From Protopterus annectens (Eukaryota > Chordata > Ceratodontiformes > Protopteridae), in contig NC_056743.1 in assembly GCF_019279795.1 (NCBI RefSeq), positions 930,660,499 through 930,724,498 of the forward strand: DNA of 64,000 nucleotides, in the 5' to 3' direction. The position numbers were made by a program, and so were the translations under genes. A model generated the notes under the pieces. That model was given only the letters and a program-made list of their open reading frames with translations, was not told the DNA's origin and searched no databases. The first letter of the stretch is position 1. Each line of letters starts with the position of its first letter. This document shows positions 19,146 through 30,062 of the stretch, in pieces.

Positions 19146-20165
19146 CCAAAGCTGAGGTTGGGTGGCTGGTTCTATAGAGGATTTGGGGTGGCTATGAGGC
19201 CCTGCAGTGGCAAAGCCAGCTCTGGTTTTAGAATAAAGAGGCAAGTGATAATGTTTGGTAAAGGTGTGCACTGAACTCCAAGTTGCAGCTTCCAAGATAT
19301 CTTTGGTAGGTACTCCTCTAAGGTAGGCAGTTGAAGTGGCTGTTGCCCTGGTGGAATGTGGCCTAATGTTGCTAGGTACAGCTTTCCCATGCTGTGTGTA
19401 GCAGAAACGTATACAGTGTCCTATCCACTTTGAAATGGTCTGCGTTGAAATAGCCTTTCCCTGTGATCCTGTAGCATATGCTACAAACAATAGCTCAGTT
19501 TTCCTGAAAGCTTTTGCTTTGTCCAAGTAGAAACGTAACTACCTGTGTATGTCCAATGAATGCAGAAGTCTCTCCCCTTTATTCAGGAGATTTGGATAAA
19601 AAGTTGGCAAGTGAATAGTTTAGTTAAGAGCCACACTGGATACCACCTTTGGGATAAAGGGTTTGTTCTTAAAGAAACCCTGTCTTGGTGAAAAATGATG
19701 AAAGGATCCACTGCCATTAGTGCCTGTAACTCTGAGACTCTTCGTGCTGAGGTTATTGCCAGAAGCAGAGCAGTTTTTCCTTGACACATATTTAAGTTCT
19801 GCTGAATTGGCTGGCTCAAAAGGAGGTAGAGTAAGCTTTTCCAAGACAAAATTGAGGTCCCAAGTTGGTGTTGGTGCTCTTTGGGGTGGTCTTATGTTTT
19901 TAGCCCCTCTGAGGTACTGTTTTAGCAATGGATGAGAGAAAATAGGAGGATCTGTGTTGTAATGAGCCGAGATAGTAGAGGTGTGAATCTTAATGGATGA
20001 AAAGGATAGGCCTTTGTCCAGCATCTCAGTTAAGTATTGTAATATCTGAGGAATATTTGGAACAAGAGGGTCAAGGCTTTGAGCCTGGTTCCAGGCAAGA
20101 ATCTCTTCCACTTTTCCTGAATAAGATTTCCTGGTGCTAGGCCTCCTGGCCTCCAAAATGACATC
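19128..20165 (-). pseudogene. DIRS-B tyrosine recombinase (broken)
   Basis: Core-binding part: LEARRPSTRKSYSGKVEE (about 20,090-20,150) and SSIKIHTSTISAHYNTDPP. Box I TSARRVSELQALMAVDP (about 19,690-19,760). The C-terminal part reads KTELLFVAYATGSQGKAIS, box II HSTRATATSTAYLRGVPTKD (about 19,330), then the TWSSVHTFTKHYHLPLYS segment with the nucleophile Tyr (about 19,240-19,280). At least two frameshifts (near 19,560 and 19,800) separate the parts, but all catalytic boxes are recognisable. Confidence 0.87.
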
Positions 20166-20200
20166 CATAACAGCTTTAGAGAGAGGTGTTGTCTGCTTGA

Positions 20201-22070
20201 CTAAGGAATCTGCCATGCAGCCAGGTTTAAGGTTTTGAGCTGGCTGTGCAGGATCTGATTGTTTTGTTGCGCCAGAAGATGAGGAATTTGAGGTAGAATC
20301 CCTGGTGGGCCTTGAGCTAAGTTCTTTAAGGTTGGGTACCAGTGCTGGCGTGGCCAGTCTGGGGCAATCAGGATCATTTGTGGCTTTTCTTGTCTGGCTT
20401 TTAGGAATACCTTTGAAAGGAGAGGCAGTGGTGGGAAGGCATAAACGCTTAGGCTTTTCCAGCAGAATGAGAGAGCATCCACTTTCCATGTTTGTGTGTG
20501 GTAAGTCCTTGTGCAGAATTTCTGTAGTTGGCAATTCATTGGGGAGGCAAAAAGATCTATGTCTGGGTACCCTCATTCTTTTATCATGCTGAATACTTGT
20601 GGATTTAATTTCCACTTGTGAGGATCTATGATGTTTCTGCTTAATTCATCTGCCAGAGTATTTTTCTTTCCTGGCGGGAACTGTGCTTGCAAATGAACGT
20701 GATAGGTTAGAGCGGTGTCCCACAAGGTCATGGCTTGCCTGCAGAGGGGATAAGAATGAGTAACCCCTTGCTTATGTACCACATAACTGTGGTGTTGTCT
20801 GTCTTTATTAATAGTTGTCCTGGATGCAGATGGTCCTTGAAAGCTGTTAGGGCATTTTGTACAGCTAGCCTCTCTTTTTGATTGATGTGAAGATGCATTT
20901 GGTCTGTGGCCCACTTGCCCTGAATACATTTTCCTGCCATGTGCGCTCCCCAGGTGTAATCTGAAGCATCTGTTGTTAGTGTCTGCCTGGCTGTGGGTAG
21001 AGTGAATAGCTGTCCCTTGTTGTGGTGACATGCATGTGCCCACCATCAAAACTCCTGTTGTAGGCAGGGAATAAGCGGTATTACTGTTTCCAAACTGTGA
21101 CAGTGTTGAGTCCAAACACATTTTAGGTACCATTGTAATTTCCTCATATGCAGTCTGGCATATGGTATTAGAAGTATGCAGGACGCCATGAACCCCAAGG
21201 CCTGCAGAATTTTTCTTGCAGGGAGCTGGGGTTTTGTTGCCATCAATTGAAAGTACTGAGTCAGTTGTCCTTGCTTGTCTGGCATGAGATAAGCCATCTG
21301 GGCCTTTGTATTTAAGCTGGCACCCAGGAATATTATCTCTTGTGAGGGCACTAGTTTTGACTTCTTTTCGTTTACTGTGTACCCTAGGCAAATTAGCAAT
21401 CTTTTTACAAACGCCAGATGTTTTAGAAGGATGCCCTTGCTCTCTGCTTGAATAAGGCAGTCGTCCAAGTAGGGATATATTTGAATTCCTTTTTGTCTGC
21501 AAAATGCAATTACTGGTGCCAGGCATTTTGTGAATACCCTGGGCGCAGTAGATAAGCCAAAGGGCAGTGCAGAGAATTGGTAATGCATTGAGACATCTAT
21601 GAATCTGAGGTATCTTCTGCAATTTTGTCTGATAGGGACATGCAGGTATGCTTCTTTGAGGTCCAAGGTAACAAGCCAAGCCTTCTTGCCCAGCCATGGG
21701 AAGAAGCTGCTGTATTGTCAACATTTTGAATTTCAGAACATCCAGGTAAGTATTTAGAGGAGAAAAGTCCAGCATAGGTCTCCAGGCTTTGTCCCTTCTG
21801 GGGACCAGGAAAAGTCTTGAGTAAAATCATTGTCCTTGTTCCTGTTGTGGCACTTTTTGAATAGCTCTCATGTCCATGAGGGCTGTAATTTGTTTTTGTG
21901 CCTCTGTCAATTGCTTTTGTGGCAGGTCTGGCATTTCTTTTGGCCTTGATAGAGTGTGAAAGTGGAACCTGTAACCTCGAGACACAATATTCAGAACACA
22001 TTTGTCTTGGGTGATTATATGCCAATTTTGTGAAAAAAGTGCTAGTTTTCCCCCCAAGGGAGCTGCCAAA
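20201..22070 (-). pseudogene. DIRS-B RT, RNase H and conserved tail
   Basis: RT: AAPLGGKLALFSQNWHIITQ (about 22,010-22,070), LDLKEAYLHVPIRQNCRR (21,600-21,666), FGLSTAPRVFTKCLAPV, and IYPYLDDCLIQ with an intact YLDD (about 21,460). RNase H: an INQKERLAVQNALTAFK helix, then KTDNTTVMWY (about 20,780). Tail at about 20,330-20,430: YAFPPLPLL and an ILIAPDWPRQHWYP motif in the region where DIRS elements have been reported to carry a methyltransferase-like segment; I cannot confirm that activity. Frameshifts near 21,050, 21,600 and 21,830. Confidence 0.87.
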
Positions 22071-23851
22071 AGTTAAGTGCTTGGCATTTGAAGGGGGAAG
22101 TCATTGGGACTGTTTCCTATAAGGTTGTGACTTGTCTTCCCCTACTTTTGGGGTTGAAGCACCCCACTGTCGTGGTCTGCAAGAGCCTTGGTGCTAAGAT
22201 CTGCCTCTTGGGCATCTGTATCTGCCTCTTTGTGGTCTGTCTGACACTGGAAAGGAATAATTTTTTTGAAGGCCAATTTCTACTAAATCGAGGCGGCTGT
22301 ACCTCTAAGAAATCCTTCACTGTTTGCATAGATTTTGCCTTATCCTCCATTTTCTTTAATACCTCTTCTGCCTTAACACCAAACAAAAATATCCTGCTGT
22401 AAAGCAGCATCCAATAATTTTGCCTTAACATGATCAGGTAAACCTTGTTCTTTTAACCAAGCATGCCTTCGAATCACAGATCCTGTAACTGCTGCTCTAC
22501 AAGAAGCCTCTAATGAATCAAAACCACATTGCAAGGTATGTTTTCCCACTTGTTCAGCTGCATGCAATAAATCCTGCATTACACCTTGTAGTCAGGATGT
22601 TCTGAGCTTGTAAGCATTTTCTGTTTTAACAGAGACATTAAATATATTTGGTATTCAAGCATGTGAAATTAGCAATTTAAAGCCCTTACTGCTAAAGTTG
22701 CAGAAGTGTAAACTTTCTTCCCCCACCTGTCTAATGCTCTAGAATCCCTGTCAGAGGGAACTGGATTTTTAGCTGTGGAAGCCTTTACCCCTTTGGGACC
22801 CTGGGAAATAGTTTCTGGGTCAGCAACAGGGTTTTTATAAAGAAATTTGTGAGAGTCAGTGACTCTTGTAGTACCTGTCTGGCTTGACTGGAGCAGGGGG
22901 CAAAGAATCAGGATTTAAACTGAATTCAGAGAACACATCATCCACAATATCTAACACTGGCGGAGTAGCAAGCGGCCTGTGCTGAGGCAATAAAAGAAAG
23001 TCTCTGAGCCTTTTCTTGGATTCTGAATAATCCTGACCCTCCCAGTGGAAATGCTCCCTCATGGTATATAAAGTTTCCCCAAAAGAGTAATCCTCAGGAG
23101 GAGAGGCTGAAGGGATTGATTCTTCAGCATCAGAGTCCTCATACGGGGTAAAGAGTATCCCTGGTCTTATGAGGAATCAGAAAAAATGGAAACATGGTCA
23201 GAGGAATCAAATTCTGTATCCTGCCTAGGTCTTTTATCAGGAGGGGTACGGGAACCCCTGATCAGAGTAATTAGGTCTTCAGCCATTTTGAGCATCTGTT
23301 TTTTAGGCATGGAGGCCTGTCCAGGTGAATGCTGTACTTGCTTCTTTGTCTTTAATGACATTTTAGACTTGGTTGTTGTTTTGATGGTAAGCTGTGAAGG
23401 TCTGAAAACACCCTCAGAAGCAGACATACGCCCAATACCATGAGTTTCCAGAGGCCTAGACATCTCCATGTGGGAGTCGGAGGCGGCCTGTGGCTCTGAG
23501 GTAGCAGGTGTAAGGGGCTACGAAAGCACCTCACTGAGAACCGGCGAATGGCCTAGAAGAGGCTTCATCATCAGTTTTGGACCTCGGATGCCTGTCGTTA
23601 TCCTTGTCTCTGCATTTTTTGTGTATTCCGGTCGTCGGTTGTTCCGACAGCATGGTATAATTGAACCTTCGGCCAAAGTAATGGCGAGCAAAGTCAAACT
23701 GACGTTTAGTAGTGCGCTTGTTAAATCTAGCACAAAACCGACAACTAGTGACATCATGGTCTGGGCCTAGGCATGGAATAGAGTAAGAATGAAAATCCTT
23801 ATGAGGTATTTGCTTCCCGCAAGAAATACAATTAACAACTTTTACTGACAT
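22071..23851 (-). pseudogene. DIRS-B gag (broken)
   Basis: Starts MSVKVVNCISCGKQIPHKDF at 23,851 with the CxxC...CxxC zinc motif, then a CRFCARFNKRTTKRQFDFA stretch; this frame stops near 23,531. Further pieces in other frames: a KMAEDLITLIRGSRT helix (about 23,280), the acidic EESIPS stretch, an EHFHWEGQDYSESKKRLRD motif (about 23,030), LLHAAEQVGKHTLQCGFDSL (about 22,560) and KMEDKAKSMQTVKDF (about 22,340). At least four frameshifts. Confidence 0.82.
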
Positions 23852-23969
23852 TGGTCTGAGGCAATAAAAAGTTTCCCCAACGGGGTACTTAGCTTTATTG
23901 AAGACTTTGGTTCTGAAATTCTAATTCAAAATCCCAGGAGTCGGCCGACCGGCACTTGCGAACTGCTTT

Positions 23970-24195
23970 TGCTTCGGGCACCTTGCGGCAAGAAAGACTG
24001 AAGAAAATGGCATCGGCTGCATCTTATATACCCCTGGTGCACTGACGTCAGGGAAGAAGCAACAGCAAAAGACGCCGGACAAGCAACAGCAACAGACGCC
24101 GGACCTAGACTTTGGAACTCTGGGACGACTGCGGGACCGCCTGACGGCAGGATAACCCAAGTTTAATGACTGCAGCAGTGAAACACGATGAACAT
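23970..24195 (-). repeat. DIRS-B 5' ITR with promoter
   Basis: Ends GAACAT at 24,195 (plus). In coding orientation: the terminal repeat, the CCTGCCGTCAGGCGG dyad, TGACGTCA (24,043-24,050), TATATAAG (about 24,024-24,031) and a YY1-like ATGGCA site near 24,006. A 26-bp tandem duplication containing GACGCCGGAC lies at about 24,068-24,117 and is absent from the 3' ITR. Confidence 0.87.
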
Positions 24196-24834
24196 CTGGT
24201 GAAGTGTTAGCATCTTGAATTTTGGGAACACCAAAAATGTGTTTAGGATAGAGAGGTACAGTATAGAACGCCAGGAGTTGTCTTTTCTGGGCACCAGGAA
24301 AAGTCTGGAGTATAAACCTTGTCCCCTTTCCTCTTCTGGGACAGTTTGAATAGCCCTGATACTTAAGAGGGAGAGAACTTGCTTTTGAGCCTCTGCCCAC
24401 TGATTTGGGTGTAAATCTGGCCAACCGTTTGGGGTTGGTAAGGTGTGAAAATGGAATCTGTATCCTTGGGAAACTAGATTTAAAACCCATTTGTCCTGGG
24501 TAATGAGTTCACAATTTTTTGCCTGCAGGGCAATCTTTCCCACTAAAGGAGCAGTCAGTTGAGCAGGGCTTGGAAGTTTTAAAGTTAAGTTATTGAGACG
24601 GTTTACCATAGGGGGGAGTCTTACTACTCCCTGTTTTGGGAGTGGGAGCCCCCCACTGCTTAGTCCTGTGCGTACCTTGGGACTGAAACCTAGGTGTTCT
24701 GCTGGTTCTGTGTTTGGACTGAGAAGGCCTGGAAGAGGCAGGAAAGGACCAATTCCTAGACGGCCAATGCCTACTAAATCTGGGAGGCTGTACTTGCAGG
24801 AAATTTTTAACAGTTTGCATAGACTTCGACACAC
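24196..24834 (-). pseudogene. DIRS-A RT N-terminal half
   Basis: Continues DIRS-A beyond DIRS-B. The frame reads LTAPLVGKIALQAKNCELIT, GYRFHFHTLPTPNGWPDL, RLFLVPRKDNSWRS (fingers) and FPKFKMLTLHQ up to the DIRS-B joint. It begins in gag-linker sequence around 24,830 without a stop between, although by then the gag linker is in a shifted frame. Confidence 0.85.
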
Positions 24835-26320
24835 ATCTTTTTAAGTACTACTGCTTTTTGCCAAACAGGTGGTCCTGGTTTAAGGGAGCATCCAGCAATT
24901 TAGCTTTAACAAGATCTGGCAAAGATTGCTCCTTAAGCCAAGCATCCTTAAGCCAAGCATGCCTTCTAAGTACAGACCCAGTGACAGCAGCCCTGCAAGA
25001 TGCCTCTAGTGAATCAAAACCCTATTGCAAAGTAGGTTTACCAACTTGTTTAGCAGAATGCATTAAATCTTGTAAATCTTTATTTTCAACACAGTCAGGA
25101 ATCAACATCATTTTCTGTTTAAGCAATCCAATAATAAGCTGCTGATACTTTAACAAATGAAACTGGCAGTTTAAGGCCCTAATGGCCAAGGTTGCAGAAG
25201 TGTATACCTTCTTACCCCATCTATCCAGGGCCCTGGAATCTCTATCAGAGGAGGTAGGATTTTTGGCAGTAGTAGCCTTAATGCCCTTGGGTCCATGTGA
25301 AATGGTCTCAGGGTCTGCAGTAGGATTTTTAAAAAGGAAATTGTGAGAGTCAGAAATCCTGTAATATCTATCTGGTTTCCCGGGAGCAAGGGGGTAAAGA
25401 GTCAGGGGCCAAGCTAGATTCCAAAAAGGCATCAACAATGTCCAGTACAGGGGGGAATAGTTAAAGGCCTGTGTTGGGGCAGGAGCAAGACATCCCCAAA
25501 GCTTTTTAGAGTCAGAGTAATCCTGGCTTTCCCAGCAAAAATGCACCCTAAGAGTATGCAAGGTTTCACCAAAAGAGAAATCCTCTGGAGGGGAAGCTGA
25601 GGGAATAGAGTCCTCAGCATCAGAATCCTCATAGATAAGGGTAAATCCTGGTCATCAGAGGAAACAAATTTCAGAATCTTGATCAGAAGGATCATAAGCA
25701 AACTTAGTCCTAGGTCTCTAGAGGGGGAAGTTTGGCTTCCCCTGATTAAAGTAATAAGGTCTTCAGCCATTCTTATCATTTCTTTTTTTAGGTATAGAGG
25801 CCTGACCATGCGGTCTGGTCGTCGGTTTTCTAGGCATGCATCGAATTTTAGGCCTTGAAGAAGATGCCATTGGCTTAATATGCAAATCAGTAGGCCTGAA
25901 TACATCCTCAGAAGCCAGTACCTGCACAGTGGCTTCAGACCCATCCAAAGTAGACACATCTGCAGATTCCACAGTTGAAGCATCTCGCGGCATACCGGAC
26001 TTCCGAATAGGTCTCAGTAGAGGCCTGTGAATATGAAGTAGTGGGTATTATGGGCTGCGAAAGCGCCTCACTGAGTACTGGTGACTAGCTTAGGAGAAGC
26101 GTCGTCGGCAGCTTTGGACCTTTGCGGTCTGTCTCTGTTTCTCTTTGCGTTTCTTCAGAATGTCGGTAATCGGGTGGCTTACCAAAGCCATATCTGGGTA
26201 ATTAAACCGAGTACCAAAAAATTTAGAAGCGTAAATATACCGATGATGAATAGTTCATTGCTTAAATAAGGCACAAAACTGACAGCGAGGTACGTCGTTG
26301 GTCAGGGCCTAGGCAAGGAA
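24835..26320 (-). pseudogene. DIRS-A gag (broken)
   Basis: Pieces in different frames: RALDRWGKKVYTSATLAIRA (about 25,190-25,240), QDLMHSAKQVGKPTLQ (about 25,030-25,075), RVHFCWESQDYSDSKK (about 25,540) and RMAEDLITLIRGSQTSP (about 25,740). A 15-bp tandem duplication CCTTAAGCCAAGCAT (24,931-24,961) adds five codons. The upstream zinc-motif start lies across the RTE insertion at 29,428-29,500. Confidence 0.78.
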
Positions 26321-26351
26321 TACAGTCATCATCTTCTTTCGGCTGTTCCCA

Positions 26352-26983
26352 TTAGGGGTCGCCACAGCAGATCACCTGTTTCCATTTCTTCCTGTCTTCT
26401 GCATCTTGCTCTGTCACACCAACCACCTGCATGTCCTCTCTCACATCCATAAACATTATCTTAGGCCTTCCTCTTTTCCTGTTACCTGGTAGCTTCATCC
26501 TTAGCATCTTTTTCCCAATATACTCAGCATCCCTCCTCAGCACATGTCCAAACCAACGTAATCATGCCTCTCTGGGCTTTGTCTCCAAACTTTCCAACCT
26601 GGGCTGACCCTCTAATATACTTATTCCTAATCCTGTCCACCCTCGTCACACCCAGTGCAAATCTTAACATCTTTAATTCTGCCACATCCAGCTCAAACTC
26701 CTGCCTTTTTGTCAATGCCACTGTCTCCAACCCATATAACATAGCTGGTCTCACTACCCTCTTGTAGACCTTCCCTTTCACTCTTACAGGTACTCGTCTG
26801 TCACAAATCACTCCTGACACTCTTCTTCCACCCACTCCATCCTGCCTGTACTCTCTTCTTCACCTCTCTTCCACACTCACCGTTACTCAGAACTATTGAC
26901 CCCAAGTATTTAAACTCATCCACCTTCGCCACCTCTACTTGAATCCGCACCATTCCTCTATCCTCCCTCTCATTCACACACAC
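26352..26983 (-). pseudogene. RTE C-terminal domain remnant
   Basis: Pieces read EFKYLGSIVLSNGECGREVK (about 26,880-26,925), YKRVVRPAMLYGLETVALTK (about 26,720-26,770), LKMLRFALGVTRVDRIRNKY (about 26,630-26,680) and LPGNRKRGRPKIMFMDVRED (about 26,450-26,500). This is the standard order downstream of the RTE reverse transcriptase (thumb, then a terminal basic region). Frames differ, so the copy is broken. Confidence 0.85.
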
Positions 26984-27069
26984 ACATTCTTAGTCCTGCT
27001 GACCTTCATTCCTCTTCACTCTAGAGCATATCTCCATCTCTCCAGGGTCTCCTCCACCTGTTCCCTACT

Positions 27070-27870
27070 CTAACTATAGATCACAATGTCATCTGCAAAC
27101 ATCATAGTCCATGGGGACTCCTGTCTGATCTTGTCTGTCAACCTGTCCATCACCATTGCAAATAAGAAAGGGCTCAGAGCTGATCCTTGATGTAACCCTA
27201 CCTCCACCTTAAATGCATCCGTCACACCCACCACAGACCTCACTGCTGTCACACTACCCTCGTACATATCCTGTACCACTCTTACATACTTTTCTGACAC
27301 TCCTGACTTCTTCATACAATACCACAACTCCTCTCTAGGCACCCTGTCATATGCTTTCTCTAAGTCTACAAAAACACAGTGCAACTCCTTCCGACATTCT
27401 CTGTACTTCCCCATCAACACTCTTAGAGCAAAGATTGCATCTGTAGTGCTCTTTCCTGGCATGAAACCATACTGCTGATCACTAATCATCACGTCCCTTC
27501 GTAACCTTGCTTCCACTACTCTTTCCCATACCTTCATGCTGTGACTGATCAATTTTATCCCTCTGTAGTTACTACAGCTCTGCACATCACCCTTATTCTT
27601 AAAAATCGGTATCAAAACACTTTTTCTCCATTCCTCAGGCATCCTCTCAATTTCCAATATTTCATTAAACAATCTGGTTAAAAACTCCACTGCCATTTCA
27701 CCTAAACACCTCCATGCTTCCACAGGTATGTCATCTGGGCCAACAGCCTTTCCATTCTTCATTCTCTTCATAGCTATCCTTATTTCCTCCTTGCTAATCC
27801 ATTGTACTTCATGATTTACTATCCCTACATCATCCAACCTTCTCTCCCTCTCATTCTCTTCATTCGTCAA
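27070..27870 (-). pseudogene. RTE reverse transcriptase
   Basis: A 266-codon open piece with RT motifs in order: [91 protein letters not shown] (first catalytic Asp), [18 protein letters not shown] and FADDIVI (about 27,076-27,100). The frame stops right after the FADD box, so thumb and C-terminal parts need another frame. RTE clade is judged from these spellings. Confidence 0.9.
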
Positions 27871-28250
27871 CCCCTCAAACTACTCTTTCCATCTCCTCAA
27901 CACACTCTCCTCGCTTGTGAGTATGTTTCCCTCATTATCCTTTATCACCTTTAACTGCTGCACATCTTTCCTAGCTCGGTCCCCTCTGTCTAGCCAATCA
28001 GTACAGGTCCTTTTCTCCCTCCTTAGTGTCCAACCTTTCATGCAACTCTTCATATGCCTTATCCTTCGCCACCTCTCTCTTTGCCATGCACCTCATCTCC
28101 TTATACTCCTGTCTACTTTCCTCATCTCTCTAACAATCCCACTTCTTCTTTGCCAACCTCTTTCTCTGTATACTCTCCTGTACTTCCTCATTCCACCACC
28201 ATGTCTCCTTGTTGTCCTTCCTCTGTCCAGATGCGATACCAAGCACCTTT

Positions 28251-29247
28251 CTAGCCATCTCCCTTACTAGGCTCTGCTGTAGTTACCCAGCTATTTGGTA
28301 ACTCTTCACTGCCACCCAGTGCCTGCCTTAACTCATCCCTGAACTCCACCTCACAATTACCCTTTTTCAATTTCCACCACTTGATCCTTGGTGCTGCCCT
28401 CACACTCCTCCTCCTCTTCTTGATAACCAACGTCATCCTACAAACCACTATCCTATGTTGCCTAACGACACTTTCTCCGGTCACCACTTTACAGTCTCCA
28501 ATCTCCTTCAAACTGGCCCTCCTACATAAGATATAATCCACCTGTGTGCATCTTCCTCCACTCTTGTATGTCACCCTATGCTCCACCCTCTTGTTAAAAT
28601 ATGTATTCACCACAGCCATGTCCGTCCTTTTCGCAAAATTCACTACACACTGATCTTCTGCATTCGTTTAACACCATACCTACCCATCACTTCCTCATCC
28701 CCTCTGTTCCTTTCACCAACATGCCCAATGAAGTCAGCTCCAATCACCACTCTCACACCCTTGGGTACAGTCATCACCACTTCATCCAATTCACTCCAAA
28801 ATGTTTCTTTCTCATCCACTGCACACCCAACTTGTGGAGCATACTCACTATTAACATTCATCATTACACCATCAATTTCCAGCTTCATAAACATCACTCT
28901 ATCCGACACTCTTTTCACCTCCAAAACACTCTCAGCATACTGTTCCTTCAGAATAACTCCTACGCCATTTCTCCTCCCATCCACACCATGATAAAACAAT
29001 TTGAACCCACCTCCGATACACCTAGCCTTACTCCCCTTCCATCTGGTCTCTTGCACACACAATATACCAACCTTCTTCTGTCCATCATATCAGCTATCTC
29101 TCTCCCTATACCAGTCATACTGCCAACATTCAAAGTTCCGACCCTCACTACCACAGTCCTAGCCTTTCTCCTCTTCCTCCTGCCTTTGGCCATGTCTTCT
29201 GTCTCTTCTTCTCCTTCAGCCAACAGTAGCCCAATTTCCGCCAGCAC
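28251..29247 (-). pseudogene. RTE APE-type endonuclease (broken)
   Basis: Apurinic-endonuclease-like fold pieces: VVVRVGTLNVGSMTGIGREI (about 29,110-29,170), VCVQETRWKGSKARCIGGGF (about 29,000-29,062), FMKLEIDGVMMNVNSEYAPQ, and GADFIGHVGERNRGDEEVMG, where the usual Gly-Asp-Phe/Leu-Asn reads Ala-Asp-Phe-Ile. A last part follows with NTYFNKRVEHRVTYKSGGR and QVDYILCRR (about 28,500-28,600). It nicks target DNA in active elements. Two frameshifts. Confidence 0.85.
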
Positions 29248-29427
29248 CCTGTAGGCTAACAGTACTGGGGGCGGTCGTTGTTAACCCGGGCCTCGACCAA
29301 TCCGGTATAAATATTTTTCTTGGTGACTGCATGAAATGTTTTGGCAAAGTTTTACGCCGGATGCCCTTCCTGATGCAACCCTCCCCATTTATCCGGGCTT
29401 GGGACCGGCACAAAGAAATGCACTGGC

Positions 29428-29571
29428 TACAGTATGAATGAAAATCTTTATGAGGTATTTGCTTTCCACAAGAAATACAATTATTGACTTTTACTGACAT
29501 CGGTTTAGAGCAAGAAAAAGTTTCCCCAACGGGGTACTTAACTTGAAGACTTTGGTTCTGAAACTCGAAAA
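29428..29571 (-). pseudogene. DIRS-A gag start
   Basis: Reads MSVKVNNCISCGKQIPHKDF from 29,500, the zinc-motif start of DIRS gag, then runs into the RTE insertion at 29,432. Upstream (29,501-29,571) is leader with TTTCCCCAACGGGGTACTTA, interrupted by DIRS-C at 29,572. Confidence 0.85.
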
Positions 29572-30015
29572 AGTACAGTTGTGTACACCTACCATAAATG
29601 TAGATGTTCGAATGTCTTTACTGTTACAGTCATGACAGAAGGGTTCTCCCCTGCCGGCAGGCAGCCCTCGGTCGGCCAGAATCCCAAAGTCTGGGTCCGG
29701 CGTCAGCTGTTCGTCTCTGCTTCCTGACGTCAGAGCTCCAGGAGTATAAAGATGACAGCCGACGTCATCTTCTCCAGTTTTTCTTGCCCCAGATGTCAGG
29801 AGTCCCAAAATGAAAACTGCCCCAAAACCTTTGCAAATACACCTCAGAAGAATGGCGAAAAAAGGAACCATACAAAAGTAAAAATAAGAGGGGACAGGAG
29901 GGAGGGAAACCCAGACTGCAACAGTGAAGACACTCGAACATCTACATTTATGGTAGGTGTACACAACTGTACTATGTTCGTGTTTCACTGTTGCAGTCAT
30001 GACTGTAGGGTAGAA
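29572..30015 (-). repeat. DIRS-C 3' ITR and ICR
   Basis: Outer end AGTACAGTTGTG (plus); TGACGTCA (about 29,725-29,732) before GAGTATAAAG (about 29,742). ICR about 29,911-30,012, circle joint at 29,973/29,974 (TGTACT then ATGTTCGTG); the 5' end at 40,636 begins ATGTTCATTG. Confidence 0.9.
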
Positions 30016-30062
30016 TCCCAAAGCTGAAAGAAAGGGAGGTGGTCATAAAGAAGAAGGGGCGG

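Larger units (their letters stand above)
18667..24195 (-). mobile_element. DIRS-B inserted in DIRS-A RT
   Basis: A complete 5.5-kb DIRS copy, 3' end AGTACAG (18,667, plus) and 5' end GAACAT (24,195, plus). The flanks GAAGCAA and CTGGTG belong to one RT sequence (TLHQ and LLPMLGK) and abut in frame. ITRs share the CCTGCCGTCAGGC dyad and a TATATAAG box. Coding regions carry several frameshifts. Confidence 0.92.
26326..29427 (-). mobile_element. RTE-type LINE inserted in DIRS-A gag
   Basis: A 3.1-kb non-LTR retrotransposon on the minus strand, from a 5' region with GGCATCCGGCGTAAAAC (about 29,345) to a 3' tail with CTGTGGCGACCCC (about 26,352) and GAAGAAGATGATGA. It contains APE endonuclease, RT and a C-terminal domain. 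TACAG flanks both sides (26,321-26,325 and 29,428-29,432), a candidate 5-bp target duplication, and DIRS-A gag leader continues on both sides. Near full length but with several stops. Confidence 0.88.

Noticed and set aside
20201-20539. Functional Dam-like methyltransferase in the DIRS tail
   Set aside because: The ILIAPDWPRQHWYP segment lies where such a domain has been reported in DIRS elements, but I see no clear catalytic DPPY-type motif here, so no activity is claimed.
28601-29254. 217-codon plus-strand open frame, Ser/Thr/Pro/His-rich
   Set aside because: It is the reverse complement of the RTE endonuclease region, has low-complexity composition and no domain; an antisense shadow.
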